Below, piece by piece: positions 48,344-57,090 of a stretch of 64,000 nt of DNA. The translations under genes were made by a program, and so were the position numbers. Position 1 is the stretch's first letter. Every line of letters begins with the position of its first letter. The notes under the pieces were generated by a model. That model saw only the letters and a list, made by a program, of their open reading frames with translations, was not told the DNA's origin and did not search any database. The DNA comes from Pseudomonas sp. PSKL.D1. GTDB lineage: Bacteria > Pseudomonadota > Gammaproteobacteria > Pseudomonadales > Pseudomonadaceae. The stretch covers positions 2,652,001 through 2,716,000 of the forward strand of contig NZ_CP118607.1 of assembly GCF_028898945.1 (NCBI RefSeq). The letters run 5' to 3'.

Positions 48344-48424
48344 GTTCTTCATTCACGACTGCCGCCAGGCCCCGGGCGCACTCGCGCCTGGGCGATCACT
48401 CAACAGGTTTGTGGAGAATTCCCC

Positions 48425-49735
48425 ATGCAGATTGCACACACAGGCGCGTCGCGTACCCGGCAAGTGGTCGCGGCGGTCATCGGCAACGCGCTGGAGTGGT
48501 ATGACTTTATCGTGTACGGCTTTCTGGCCAGCATCATCGCCCGCCAGTTTTTCCCTTCCGACGACGAGTACGCATCGCTGCTGATGGCCCTGGCCACCTT
48601 TGGCGTGGGCTTTTTCATGCGCCCGGTGGGCGGGGTGTTGCTGGGCATGTACTCCGACCGCAAGGGCCGCAAGGCGGCCATGCAGATGATCATCCGGCTG
48701 ATGACGGTGTCCATCGCCATGATCGCCTTTGCCCCGAATTACCTGGCCATCGGCATGGGCGCGCCGCTGCTGATCGTGGTGGCGCGCATGCTACAGGGCT
48801 TTGCCACGGGCGGTGAGTACGCCAGTGCCACGGCGTTTCTGGTGGAAAGCGCACCGGCACACCGCAAGGGCCTGTACGGCTCGTGGCAGTTGGTGGGGCA
48901 GTGCCTGGCGGTGTTTTCGGGGGCGGGCATGGTCGCGCTGGTCACCCACCTGTGCAGCCCCGAGGCGCTGGACAGTTGGGGCTGGCGTATTCCGTTCGTG
49001 ATCGGCTTGCTGATCGGCCCGGTGGGGCTGTGGATTCGCAAGCACATGGAAGAGCCCGAAGAGTTTCTGGAAGCGCGCGCCCAGGCCAAAGGCCAGGCAC
49101 CGGGCCTGCTGCAGGTGCTGCGTGAGCACCGGCGCAGCCTGCTGGTGTCGATGGGGCTGGCCTGTGGCGCAACGGTGTCGTTCTACGTGGTGCTGGTGAA
49201 CATGCCGACCTTTGCCCACAAAAACCTCGGCCTGCCGCTGGACCAGGTGCTGCTGGTGCAAATGCTGGCGGTGGGCCTGATGACCGTGGTCATCCCCTTT
49301 GCCGGGGCGCTGTCGGACAAGCTGGGCCGTCGGCCGGTGCTGATGGCCTTCACCTTGGCGTTTTTCGTGATGGTTTACCCGCTGTATGTGTGGGTGGCTG
49401 CCGCGCCGTCCATTGAGCGGCTGCTGGTGATGCAACTGCTGCTGTGCACGGCCATTGGTGGCTTCTTTGGCCCGGCACCCACTGCGCTGGCCGAGCAGTT
49501 CCCGGTGGAGGTGCGCTCCACCGGTGTGTCGGTGGCCTATAACGTGGCGGTGATGGTGTTCGGCGGCTTTGCCCCGCTGATCGTCACCTGGCTGAGCAAA
49601 GTGCTCGGCACCCCGGTGGCGCCCTCGTTCTACGTACTGTTCGCCTGCCTGCTGACGCTGCTGGGCACCTATTGCCTGAAAGAGGCGCCGCGTGCCGGCA
49701 AGGCCGGCGCCTTCAACCTTGGAGTAAAACCGTGA
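48425..49735 (+). CDS. MFS transporter, metabolite:H+ symporter (MHS) type
   Basis: The 436-residue protein has twelve hydrophobic segments and MHS-subfamily signatures: IGNALEWYDFIVYGFLAS at the start, GVGFFMRPVGGVLLGMYSDRKGRK in the first loop and LQGFATGGEYASATAFLVES. Family members import organic acids, betaines or related small molecules with protons. It lies 81 nt after the amidohydrolase and its stop overlaps the amidase start (GTGA), so it is probably the uptake system for their shared substrate. Confidence 0.92.
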   Translation: MQIAHTGASRTRQVVAAVIGNALEWYDFIVYGFLASIIARQFFPSDDEYASLLMALATFGVGFFMRPVGGVLLGMYSDRKGRKAAMQMIIRLMTVSIAMIAFAPNYLAIGMGAPLLIVVARMLQGFATGGEYASATAFLVESAPAHRKGLYGSWQLVGQCLAVFSGAGMVALVTHLCSPEALDSWGWRIPFVIGLLIGPVGLWIRKHMEEPEEFLEARAQAKGQAPGLLQVLREHRRSLLVSMGLACGATVSFYVVLVNMPTFAHKNLGLPLDQVLLVQMLAVGLMTVVIPFAGALSDKLGRRPVLMAFTLAFFVMVYPLYVWVAAAPSIERLLVMQLLLCTAIGGFFGPAPTALAEQFPVEVRSTGVSVAYNVAVMVFGGFAPLIVTWLSKVLGTPVAPSFYVLFACLLTLLGTYCLKEAPRAGKAGAFNLGVKP

Positions 49736-51189
49736 AGCCATTAGCCATCGACCCGATCGTTGCCCTGGATGCCGAGGCGTTGTCACAGGCCATCCATGCC
49801 CGTGACGTGTCGTGCCGGGAGGTGATGCAGGCCTACCTGGCGCACATCGAACGGTTCAACCCGCAGGTGAATGCGCTGGTGTCGCTGCGCGACCAAGGCG
49901 TGCTGCTGGCCGAGGCCGAGGTGTGTGACCGCGAGCTGGCGGCGGGCCAGTCGCGGGGCTGGATGCATGGCATGCCCCAGGCGATCAAGGACCTGGCCGC
50001 CACGGCCGGGCTACGCACCACGCTGGGTTCGCCGCTGTTTGCCGAACACGTGCCGGCGCACGATGCCATCAGCGTGGCCCGTGTGCGGGCCAGCGGGGCA
50101 CTCATCGTGGGCAAAAGCAACGTGCCGGAATTCGGGCTCGGGTCGCAAAGCTACAACCCGTTGTTCGGCACCACCACCAACGCCTACGACCACAGCCGGG
50201 TGGCCGGTGGCAGCAGCGGCGGCGCGGCGGCTGCACTGGCCATGCGCCTGCTGCCGGTGGCCGACGGCAGCGACATGATGGGGTCGCTGCGTAACCCGGC
50301 GGCGTTCAACAACGTGTACGGCCTGCGCCCGTCCCAAGGCCGTGTGCCGTATGGGCCGGCGCCGGAGCTGTTTGTGCAGCAACTGGCCACCGAAGGGCCG
50401 ATGGGCCGCAGCGTGACGGACGTCGCCCGGCTGCTGACGGTGCAGGCCGGGTACGACGCGCGGGCGCCGCTGTCGCTCAACGATGGCCAGCCAGACTTTG
50501 CCGCTGGCCTGCAGCGTGACTTCAAAGGCGCGCGTATTGGCTGGCTGGGCGACTACAACGGCTACCTGCCCATGGAGGACGGCGTATTGGCGCTGTGTGA
50601 AACGGCGCTGGCCGATTTTGCGGAACTCGGCTGCGAAGTCGAGGCGTGCCAGCCGGGCTTCGACCTGGCAAGGCTGTGGCAATGTTGGCTCACGCACCGC
50701 CACTTCCTGGTGCATGGCAACCTCGGCGCGGTCTATGCCGACCCGGCAAAGCGCGCGCTGCTCAAGCCCGAGGCGCAGTGGGAGGTGGAGGGCGGCCTGC
50801 AGTTGCGTGCGGCGGATGTGTACCAGGCTTCGGTGGACCGCAGTGCGTGGTACCAGGCGTTGAACAGCCTGTTCCAGCGTTACGATTTCCTGCTGTTGCC
50901 GTCGGCCCAAGTGTTCCCTTTCGACGCACAGCAGCCGTGGCCACAGGTGGTGGGTGGGCGCAGCATGGACACCTATCACCGCTGGATGGAGGTGGTGGTC
51001 GGCCCGACACTGGCCGGCTTGCCCAGCATCAGCGTGCCGGTGGGTTTCAACGCCGCCGGGCTGCCGATGGGCCTGCAAATCATAGGCCCGGCGCAAGCCG
51101 ACCACGCCGTGTTGCAACTGGCCTACGCCCATGAGCAACTGACCCGCTGGGTGCAGCGTTGCGCCCCGGCATGCCTGCAAACGCAGTAA
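49732..51189 (+). CDS. Amidase-signature family hydrolase
   Basis: I choose GTG 49732 because it overlaps the transporter stop (GTGA) and follows GGAG; the longer frame from 49672 lies in the transporter gene. The 485-residue protein carries the Ser-cisSer-Lys triad: a lysine in QAIKDLAAT, then GGSSGGAAAALA (cis-serine) and DGSDMMGSLR (catalytic serine). Amidase-signature enzymes cleave amides to acid and ammonia. Together with the M20 enzyme it suggests a two-step breakdown of an amide compound. Confidence 0.92.
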   Translation: MKPLAIDPIVALDAEALSQAIHARDVSCREVMQAYLAHIERFNPQVNALVSLRDQGVLLAEAEVCDRELAAGQSRGWMHGMPQAIKDLAATAGLRTTLGSPLFAEHVPAHDAISVARVRASGALIVGKSNVPEFGLGSQSYNPLFGTTTNAYDHSRVAGGSSGGAAAALAMRLLPVADGSDMMGSLRNPAAFNNVYGLRPSQGRVPYGPAPELFVQQLATEGPMGRSVTDVARLLTVQAGYDARAPLSLNDGQPDFAAGLQRDFKGARIGWLGDYNGYLPMEDGVLALCETALADFAELGCEVEACQPGFDLARLWQCWLTHRHFLVHGNLGAVYADPAKRALLKPEAQWEVEGGLQLRAADVYQASVDRSAWYQALNSLFQRYDFLLLPSAQVFPFDAQQPWPQVVGGRSMDTYHRWMEVVVGPTLAGLPSISVPVGFNAAGLPMGLQIIGPAQADHAVLQLAYAHEQLTRWVQRCAPACLQTQ

Positions 51190-51257
51190 AGCGCTGGGCA
51201 GGCCCGTATCTTGCTGGGCATGATGACCATCCACGCACAGACAGGGAGGTCAAACCC

Positions 51258-52031
51258 ATGGGTACAACGGCAGAAGGCGGTGGCGTGCGCTCGGTGGAGC
51301 GGGCCCTGGAGATTGTCGAACTGCTCGGTGAGCACCAGGCCCTGGGGCTGGAGGAGCTGCATTACCTCACCCACCTGCCCAAGGCGACGGTGTCGCGCAT
51401 GCTGGCGACACTGCAGGAGCAGGGCTGGGTTTACCGTGGCCTCAGCGACCGCCGCTACCGCTTGTGTGCTCGCCGCCTGTTTGGCGACCGCCAGCAGCGC
51501 TTCAAGCGCCAGCTGGTGGAGCGGGCTGCACCGTTGCTGCTGGAGCTGAGCGAACGCACCGGGTTGGTGGTGGACCTGTCCTGCTTCGATGGCCAGCGGC
51601 TGGAAGTGATGGAAAGCGCCATTCCGCAGGTGCTGCGCAAACGCTACCCGACCAACTGCCAGATCGTTGGGCAGCATGCCAGCCTGTTTCACTCGGCCAT
51701 GGGCCGCGCGTGCCTCAAAGAACTGGCGGCGGAGGAGGTGCAACGCCTGGCCGCGCAAGAGCGCCAAAGCGATGAAGCCTGGCAGCACGGTATCGAAACG
51801 GACGCCCTTAACGGCTTTGGTCAGCGCACGGAAGGCCATTGGGAATATCCCGTGCGTTTACCGTTTCTGATCCGGGCCATTGCCTTGCCGGTGCGGGCAG
51901 AAGGGAGGTTGGCCGGGAGCATCGCCTTGCACTGGCCGGTGGACCAGGCACCCGTGGAGCGGGTGTTGGGGCTGCATCTGAACAGCTTGGCGGCGACGGT
52001 GGGCGCGGTGCAGCATGCGTTGGTGAACTAG
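51258..52031 (+). CDS. IclR-family transcriptional regulator
   Basis: I start at ATG 51258 after GGGAGGT; 257 residues. The N-terminal winged helix (SVERALEIVELLGEH, then LPKATVSRMLATLQEQGWVYR) is followed by the IclR effector-binding domain (LVVDLSCFDGQRLEVMES and FLIRAIALPVRAEGRLAGSIAL). It lies just behind the amidase on the same strand and most likely controls the amidohydrolase-transporter-amidase genes in response to their substrate. Confidence 0.92.
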   Translation: MGTTAEGGGVRSVERALEIVELLGEHQALGLEELHYLTHLPKATVSRMLATLQEQGWVYRGLSDRRYRLCARRLFGDRQQRFKRQLVERAAPLLLELSERTGLVVDLSCFDGQRLEVMESAIPQVLRKRYPTNCQIVGQHASLFHSAMGRACLKELAAEEVQRLAAQERQSDEAWQHGIETDALNGFGQRTEGHWEYPVRLPFLIRAIALPVRAEGRLAGSIALHWPVDQAPVERVLGLHLNSLAATVGAVQHALVN

Positions 52032-52085
52032 GTAGCCCGCAAAGCTATACCTAATGTCAGCCCCCTGACAAAAGACCCAAACCCC

Positions 52086-52742
52086 ATGCTGGCCGTCGAA
52101 CAGCTGCACAAATCCTACTCAACCGCCCAAGGCCCGCTGCAGGTGTTGCGTGGCGTAAACCTCACCCTGGCCCGTGGCAGCAGTCTGGCGCTGATGGGGG
52201 AGTCCGGCAGCGGCAAAAGCACCTTGCTGCACCTGCTGGCCGGCCTCGACCGTGCCGACAGCGGGCGCATCCTGATCGACGGCCAGCCGCTGGACAACCG
52301 CGGCGAAACCGCGCTGGCCCGTTGGCGGCGGGAGGGCATCGGCCTGGTGTTCCAGCAGTACAACCTGATCAGCAGCCTCGACGTGGCTGCCAACCTGGCC
52401 TTTCAGGCGAGGCTGGCGGGGCGCCATGACCCGGTGTGGGCCGCGCACCTGGCGGCGCGCTTGGGGCTTGGCGACCTGCTGCAGCGTTACCCGGAGCAAT
52501 TGTCGGGTGGCCAGCAGCAGCGCCTGGCCATTGGCCGGGCGCTGGCCGGGCGGCCCGGGCTGGTGCTGGCGGATGAACCCACCGGCAGCCTGGACGAAGC
52601 CAGCAGTGACGAAGTGCTGGCGTTGTTCCTGCAACTGGTGCAAGAGGCCGGCAGCAGCGTATTGATGGTCACGCACAGCCCGCGCTTGGCTGCGCGCCTG
52701 CAACAGCGCTGCGTGCTGCATCAGGGGCAAGTGGCCGCATGA
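52086..52742 (+). CDS. ABC exporter ATP-binding protein (LolD/MacB type)
   Basis: The 218-residue protein has all ABC motifs: Walker A GESGSGKST, Q-loop FQQYNLI, signature LSGGQQQRLAIGRALAG, Walker B LVLADEPTGSLD and the switch histidine in VTHSP. Length and motif spelling place it in the LolD/MacB branch that works with FtsX-like permeases. The stop overlaps the permease start by ATGA, so the two are coupled. Confidence 0.95.
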   Translation: MLAVEQLHKSYSTAQGPLQVLRGVNLTLARGSSLALMGESGSGKSTLLHLLAGLDRADSGRILIDGQPLDNRGETALARWRREGIGLVFQQYNLISSLDVAANLAFQARLAGRHDPVWAAHLAARLGLGDLLQRYPEQLSGGQQQRLAIGRALAGRPGLVLADEPTGSLDEASSDEVLALFLQLVQEAGSSVLMVTHSPRLAARLQQRCVLHQGQVAA

Positions 52743-55198
52743 ACCGCTGGTTACTGGCGCTGCGCGCACTGGGCAGCCATTGGTGGCGGCACCGGCTGCA
52801 ATGCGTCGGCATCTTCACCGGTTTGTGGTTGGCCACTGCCTTGTGGGTGGGCGTGCAGGCGCTCAATACCCAGGCACGCAGCAATTACGCCCAGGCCAGC
52901 GCATTGCTGGGCGGGCCGGGCAGCCCGCAGTGGGTGGCCCGTGACGGGCAGCGTTTTGATCAGGCCTTGTATGTGCAACTGCGCCGGCAAGGCTGGCAGG
53001 GCACGCCGGTGCTGGAAGGGCGCGTGCGCGTGGCGGGCGAGCCACAGCAATCGCTGAGGCTGATTGGCGTTGAACCGCTGAGCCTGCAACCGGGCATGGC
53101 GGTAGCCGGCGCAAATCTGGAAGCATTCGACCTGCAAGCGTTTATAGGCACGCCCGGGCAGGCGTGGGTCGGCCCGGACACTTTACGCCAGCTCAATGGC
53201 CGTGCTGGCCAACAGCTGGCCACGGTGGACGGGCAATTACTGCCGCCCTTGACGCTTAACGAGCAACTGCCACCGGGGGTGGTTGTGGTCGATATTGGCA
53301 AGGCGCAAACGCTGCTCGGGGCTCCGGGCCAACTGACGCGGCTGATCGGCAGTGCAGGGCAGCCAGTCCCGGCCCCGCTGGCCGAGCACTTGAAGCTGCA
53401 GCCACCCGGTGACGAACAGGACTTGCAACGCCTGACCGAAAGCTTTCACCTGAATCTCACCGCACTTGGCCTGCTGGCGTTCGTGGTCGGCCTGTTCATC
53501 GCCCATGCGGCCATTGGCCTGGCACTGGAGCAGCGCCGGGGACTGATCCGCACGTTGCGTGCCTGTGGCGTCAGCCTGAACGTGCTGCTGGCCGCGCTGG
53601 CACTGGAGCTGGGCCTGTTTGCGCTGGCGGGCGGCGTGGCAGGGGTGGCCGCTGGCTACCTGATGGCGTCGTGGCTGCTGCCTGATTATGCATCCGGCCT
53701 GCACGGGTTGTATGGCGTGCAGGTCGCCGGGCACTTGCACCTGCCGCTGCACTGGTGGTTCACCGGCCTGGCGGTGAGCCTGTGCGGTGCGCTGCTGGCG
53801 GGGGCGGGCAGCCTGTTGCGTGCGGCGCGCCTGCCATTGCTGGCGTTCGCGCAGCCCCAAGCCTGGCGCCTGGCGCAACGGCCCTGGCTGCGACGCCAGG
53901 CGTTGGCCGGGCTGGTTTTGCTGGCTGCTGCCTTGGCCTGCGCTTACCTGGGCAACAGCTTGCCGGTAGCGTTCACGTTGTTGGCTGCCTTGTTGCTCGG
54001 CGCCGCATTGTTGTTACCGGGGCTGCTGGCGGCCCTGCTGGCCGGGCTTGCCCGCTTTACCCGCCGCCCCCTTGCGCAATGGTTCGTGGCCGACTGCCGG
54101 CAACAGTTGCCTGCGTTGAGCCTGGCACTGATGGCTTTGCTGCTGGCACTGGCCGCCAGTGTCGGGGTGGCGGGCATGACGGAAGGGTTTCGCCGCACCT
54201 TCATTGGCTGGCTCGACCAGCGCCTGGCCGCAGACCTGTACATCACGCCCCGGGACACGGCCCAGGCGCTGCTGATCGAGCAGGCCATGCGCCATGACCC
54301 TGCCGTGCGCGCCGTGCTGCCCAGCTGGCGTGTGGAGTGGCGCGTGCAGCAATGGCCGGTGCAGGTTCAGGGCGTGATTGATCACCCTTTTTATTGCGAC
54401 CATTGGCCATTGCTTGAGCAGGCGCCGGATGCCTGGCTGCAATGGGCGACTGGTAGCGGGGTGATGGTCAGCGAGCAGCTGGCACGGCGTCTTGGGCTAG
54501 GCATCGGTGACCGCTTGCCATTGCCCGGCGAGCCACCGCAGGCGATGACGGTGGTTGGCATTCATGCCGACTACGGCAACCCCAAAGGCCACGTGCTGGT
54601 AAATGCCGGCTGGTTGCACCGCCACGCGCCGGGCGCCAACCTCACCGGGCTGGGGTTGATGCTGCAAGCCGGGCAGGCTGCAAGGGTCGGTGAGCAGCTG
54701 CGCCAACGCTTCAACCTCGACGAACAGCAGGTCGTCGAGCAGGCCACGCTCAAGCGCTGGTCGACACAGGTGTTCGGCCGCACCTTCGCGGTTACCGCCG
54801 CCCTCAACAGCCTGACCTTAGGGGTGGCGGGTGTGGCCTTGTTCATCAGCCAGCTCACCCTTGGCCAGCGCCGGCTGGGCCAGTTGGCACCGTTGTGGGC
54901 GTTGGGCGTGCCGCGGCGCTGGCTGGCGTGGCTGTGCCTGGGGCAAACGCTGATGCTCAGTGCGTTCACCGTGTTGCTGGCAATCCCGTTGGGCCTGTTG
55001 CTGGCGTGGTGCCTGGTAGCGGTGGTCAACGTGCAGGCTTTTGGCTGGCGCCTGCCGTGGCATGTGTTCCCCGTGCAGTTGGCCCAGCTGGCCGTGCTGG
55101 GCCTGGTGACCAGCCTGCTGGCCAGCGCCTGGCCGCTGTGGCAGCTGGCGCGCAGCCAGCCGGCGGCTTTGTTGCGGCAGTACGCCAGTGAACGTTAA
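52739..55198 (+). CDS. ABC exporter permease with two FtsX-like domains
   Basis: The 819-residue protein has an N-terminal helix (about 20-42), a large extracytoplasmic domain, three helices (about 240-350), a cluster of hydrophobic helices near 370-460, a second extracytoplasmic domain and three C-terminal helices (about 690-805). This is the fused FtsX-FtsX architecture seen in AttG-like exporters. It overlaps the ATPase by ATGA and the lipoprotein gene by 11 nt, giving an AttE-AttG-AttH-like operon. The transported substrate is unknown. Confidence 0.9.
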   Translation: MNRWLLALRALGSHWWRHRLQCVGIFTGLWLATALWVGVQALNTQARSNYAQASALLGGPGSPQWVARDGQRFDQALYVQLRRQGWQGTPVLEGRVRVAGEPQQSLRLIGVEPLSLQPGMAVAGANLEAFDLQAFIGTPGQAWVGPDTLRQLNGRAGQQLATVDGQLLPPLTLNEQLPPGVVVVDIGKAQTLLGAPGQLTRLIGSAGQPVPAPLAEHLKLQPPGDEQDLQRLTESFHLNLTALGLLAFVVGLFIAHAAIGLALEQRRGLIRTLRACGVSLNVLLAALALELGLFALAGGVAGVAAGYLMASWLLPDYASGLHGLYGVQVAGHLHLPLHWWFTGLAVSLCGALLAGAGSLLRAARLPLLAFAQPQAWRLAQRPWLRRQALAGLVLLAAALACAYLGNSLPVAFTLLAALLLGAALLLPGLLAALLAGLARFTRRPLAQWFVADCRQQLPALSLALMALLLALAASVGVAGMTEGFRRTFIGWLDQRLAADLYITPRDTAQALLIEQAMRHDPAVRAVLPSWRVEWRVQQWPVQVQGVIDHPFYCDHWPLLEQAPDAWLQWATGSGVMVSEQLARRLGLGIGDRLPLPGEPPQAMTVVGIHADYGNPKGHVLVNAGWLHRHAPGANLTGLGLMLQAGQAARVGEQLRQRFNLDEQQVVEQATLKRWSTQVFGRTFAVTAALNSLTLGVAGVALFISQLTLGQRRLGQLAPLWALGVPRRWLAWLCLGQTLMLSAFTVLLAIPLGLLLAWCLVAVVNVQAFGWRLPWHVFPVQLAQLAVLGLVTSLLASAWPLWQLARSQPAALLRQYASER

Positions 55199-56252
55199 GG
55201 CCGCGTGGCTGCTCGCCTGCCTATGGCTTGCGGGGTGTGAGCCACCTGCGCCGCCGGCCCAGAGCTATGCGGGCCTGGGGGCAGACGCGGCCGATTTCGA
55301 ACAGGTCATTCCCAACGTGCCACTGGTGTTCCCCCATGACCACGGCGCCCACGACGGTTACCGCATCGAGTGGTGGTACGTCACCGCCAACCTTGCCGAT
55401 GCCCAAGGCCGTGACTGGGGTGTGCAATGGACGCTGTTCCGCTCCGCCTTGCGCCCCGGGCCGGATGTACCAGGCTGGGCCAGTTCCAACCTGTGGATGG
55501 GCCACGCGGCGTTGACCGGGCCCGGCAGCCATCAGGTCAGTGAAACGCTGGCGCGCGGCGGTATCGGCCAGGCGGGTGTGGTAGCCCAACCCTTCCATGC
55601 CTGGATCAACGATTGGGCACTGCAAGGTGTCGATGGCATTGGGCGATTACAGGTAAACGCCAGCGGCGAGGGATTCGCCTACCGCCTGACGCTCAACAGC
55701 AACCGGCCATTGGTGCTGCACGGCCAGCAGGGATACAGCGAAAAGTCCGGCAAGGGGCAGGCCTCGTACTACTACAGCCAGCCGTTCTACACCGTCAGCG
55801 GCGAGGTGGAGCGAAACGGCCAGCGCATACCCGTCACCGGGCAGGCCTGGCTTGACCGGGAGTGGAGCAGCCAGCCCCTGGCGCCAGGCCAAAGTGGCTG
55901 GGACTGGTTTTCGCTGCATTTGAGCAACGGGGCCAAGCTGATGTTGTTTCAAGTTCGGGAGGACCGGGGCCACCCTTACCGCGCCGGCACCTGGGTCAGT
56001 ACCAAAGGCGAGGTGCGGCCGCTCCAAAACACGGAAATCGAGCTGTTACCGCTGGCTTACACGACTCAGCAAAACGGCAAACGCCTTCCAACCCGTTGGC
56101 AGGTACGGTTACCTGCCGAGCATGTGGATGTGCAGGTCGAGGCAGTGCAGCCCAATGCATGGATGGGCACCCGCTTCCCGTACTGGGAAGGGCCGGTGCG
56201 CATCAGCGGTAGCGCACAGGGCCGAGGTTATCTGGAAATGACCGGCTACTGA
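55188..56252 (+). CDS. AttH/CrtC-like lipocalin-fold lipoprotein
   Basis: The 354-residue protein starts with GTG 55188 inside the permease 3' end. It has a short lipoprotein signal with Leu-Ala-Gly-Cys (Cys17). The mature part shows the hallmark of the AttH/carotenoid 1,2-hydratase-like family: YRIEWWYVTANL early and TGQAWLDREWSSQPL plus GWDWFSLHL later. Members are found with exporter genes of the attEFGH type in many proteobacteria. A periplasmic, membrane-tethered role in handling the exported compound is likely; carotenoid chemistry is not implied. Confidence 0.88.
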   Translation: MNVKAAWLLACLWLAGCEPPAPPAQSYAGLGADAADFEQVIPNVPLVFPHDHGAHDGYRIEWWYVTANLADAQGRDWGVQWTLFRSALRPGPDVPGWASSNLWMGHAALTGPGSHQVSETLARGGIGQAGVVAQPFHAWINDWALQGVDGIGRLQVNASGEGFAYRLTLNSNRPLVLHGQQGYSEKSGKGQASYYYSQPFYTVSGEVERNGQRIPVTGQAWLDREWSSQPLAPGQSGWDWFSLHLSNGAKLMLFQVREDRGHPYRAGTWVSTKGEVRPLQNTEIELLPLAYTTQQNGKRLPTRWQVRLPAEHVDVQVEAVQPNAWMGTRFPYWEGPVRISGSAQGRGYLEMTGY

Positions 56253-56465
56253 GGCCTGGGCCTGGCAAACATCACCCGGCGCGCCCTGGATGGTCTAGTC
56301 TGAAGGGGGCTTGTTCCTGCATCGAACCGCTATCTGACAAAAATATCAGTAGCAGCAGTTCCGGGAATGGCGCATAACTGATACGTGCCAAGGCTCCTCA
56401 ATCGATGAGGTTTGGGTAACGTTCACTTAACTGCAGCACGCTGCTTGCGTTTGAGGATTTACCGC
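56253..56465 (+). promoter_or_regulatory. Cold-shock gene leader region
   Basis: About 210 nt precede the cold-shock gene with no other frame of value. Long 5' leaders that change fold with temperature are usual for this family. A GAGG ribosome site is visible close to the start; no clear cold box or promoter can be fixed by eye. Confidence 0.4.
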
Positions 56466-56678
56466 ATGTCCAACAGACAGAACGGAACTGTTAAATGGTT
56501 CAATGATGAAAAAGGGTTTGGTTTCATTACTCCCGAGGGTGGGGGTGACGACCTGTTCGTGCATTTCAAGGCAATTGAATCAGACGGTTTCAAATCGCTG
56601 AAAGAAGGCCAGAAGGTTTCCTTTGTTGCCGAGAAAGGGCAGAAGGGTATGCAGGCTGCCCAGGTGCGTCCCGCCTAA
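56466..56678 (+). CDS. CspA-family cold-shock protein
   Basis: I start at ATG 56466 ([17 protein letters not shown]) after GAGG; 70 residues, the standard size. RNA-binding motifs RNP1 (KGFGFITP) and RNP2 (DLFVHF) are intact. Such proteins bind single-stranded RNA and act as RNA chaperones in cold or growth transitions. A strong intrinsic terminator follows 20 nt later, making this a single-gene unit. Confidence 0.97.
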   Translation: MSNRQNGTVKWFNDEKGFGFITPEGGGDDLFVHFKAIESDGFKSLKEGQKVSFVAEKGQKGMQAAQVRPA

Positions 56679-56698
56679 GCCGGGACAGCGTCAACCAG

Positions 56699-56722
56699 AA
56701 GGGGCCATTGCGGCCCCTTTTT
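56699..56722 (+). terminator. Intrinsic terminator of the cold-shock gene
   Basis: AAGGGGCC pairs with GGCCCCTT around ATTGC and runs into TTTTT (56718-56722). It is the clearest Rho-independent terminator in the window and ends the cold-shock transcript. It also lies just beyond the 3' end of the convergent small gene at 56728. Confidence 0.92.
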
Positions 56723-56727
56723 GCATC

Positions 56728-57006
56728 TTAGCGCTGCCCGTCGCCGTTACCCTCCGACCCACTGCCATCCATGCCGGGCAGGTCACGCTCGTCTGCCTTG
56801 CGCTCTGGGGTCATTTTCTTCTCGTCGCCTTGAACCCGAGGGTCGGTATCCCGAGGCATCGGCTTCTCGATCGGGTTGAGCGTGCTGTCCACGCCAGGTT
56901 TGGGCGCCGGGTTGTGCGGGTCGTCGGGGTAGGTCGGCCCGGTGCCGACGGCAAAGGCCAACGGTGAGGCCAGCAGGGCGGCCAAAAGCAAGGCTGGGCG
57001 GTGCAT
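56728..57006 (-). CDS. Small secreted protein of unknown function
   Basis: The 92-residue protein has a signal peptide (MHRPALLLAALLASPLAFA, cleavage after Ala19 or Ala-Val) and a short, Pro/Asp/Gly-rich hydrophilic mature part (TYPDDPHNPAPKPGVDST), probably disordered in the periplasm. AAGGAG precedes the ATG. It lacks cysteines and any recognised domain. Confidence 0.7.
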   Translation of the reverse strand: MHRPALLLAALLASPLAFAVGTGPTYPDDPHNPAPKPGVDSTLNPIEKPMPRDTDPRVQGDEKKMTPERKADERDLPGMDGSGSEGNGDGQR

Positions 57007-57024
57007 GGGGCAGGCTCCTTGTGT

Positions 57025-57057
57025 GGGTAAGGCTCATATTTGCATTGGGCCTTACCC
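57025..57057. other. Perfect 9-bp inverted repeat between gntT and the small secreted gene
   Basis: GGGTAAGGC (57025-57033) and GCCTTACCC (57049-57057) flank a 15-nt loop. It lies 34 nt past the gntT stop, so it can end or protect the gntT transcript, although no T-run follows. It also sits just upstream of the small secreted gene. Confidence 0.5.
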
Positions 57058-57090
57058 GACGTGCCAAGGTGCCATCACCCCGATCAGCGG

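Noticed and set aside
48373..48393. GC-rich hairpin between the amidohydrolase and the transporter as a terminator
   Set aside because: No T-run, and the downstream genes look like the same functional unit; at most an attenuating structure.
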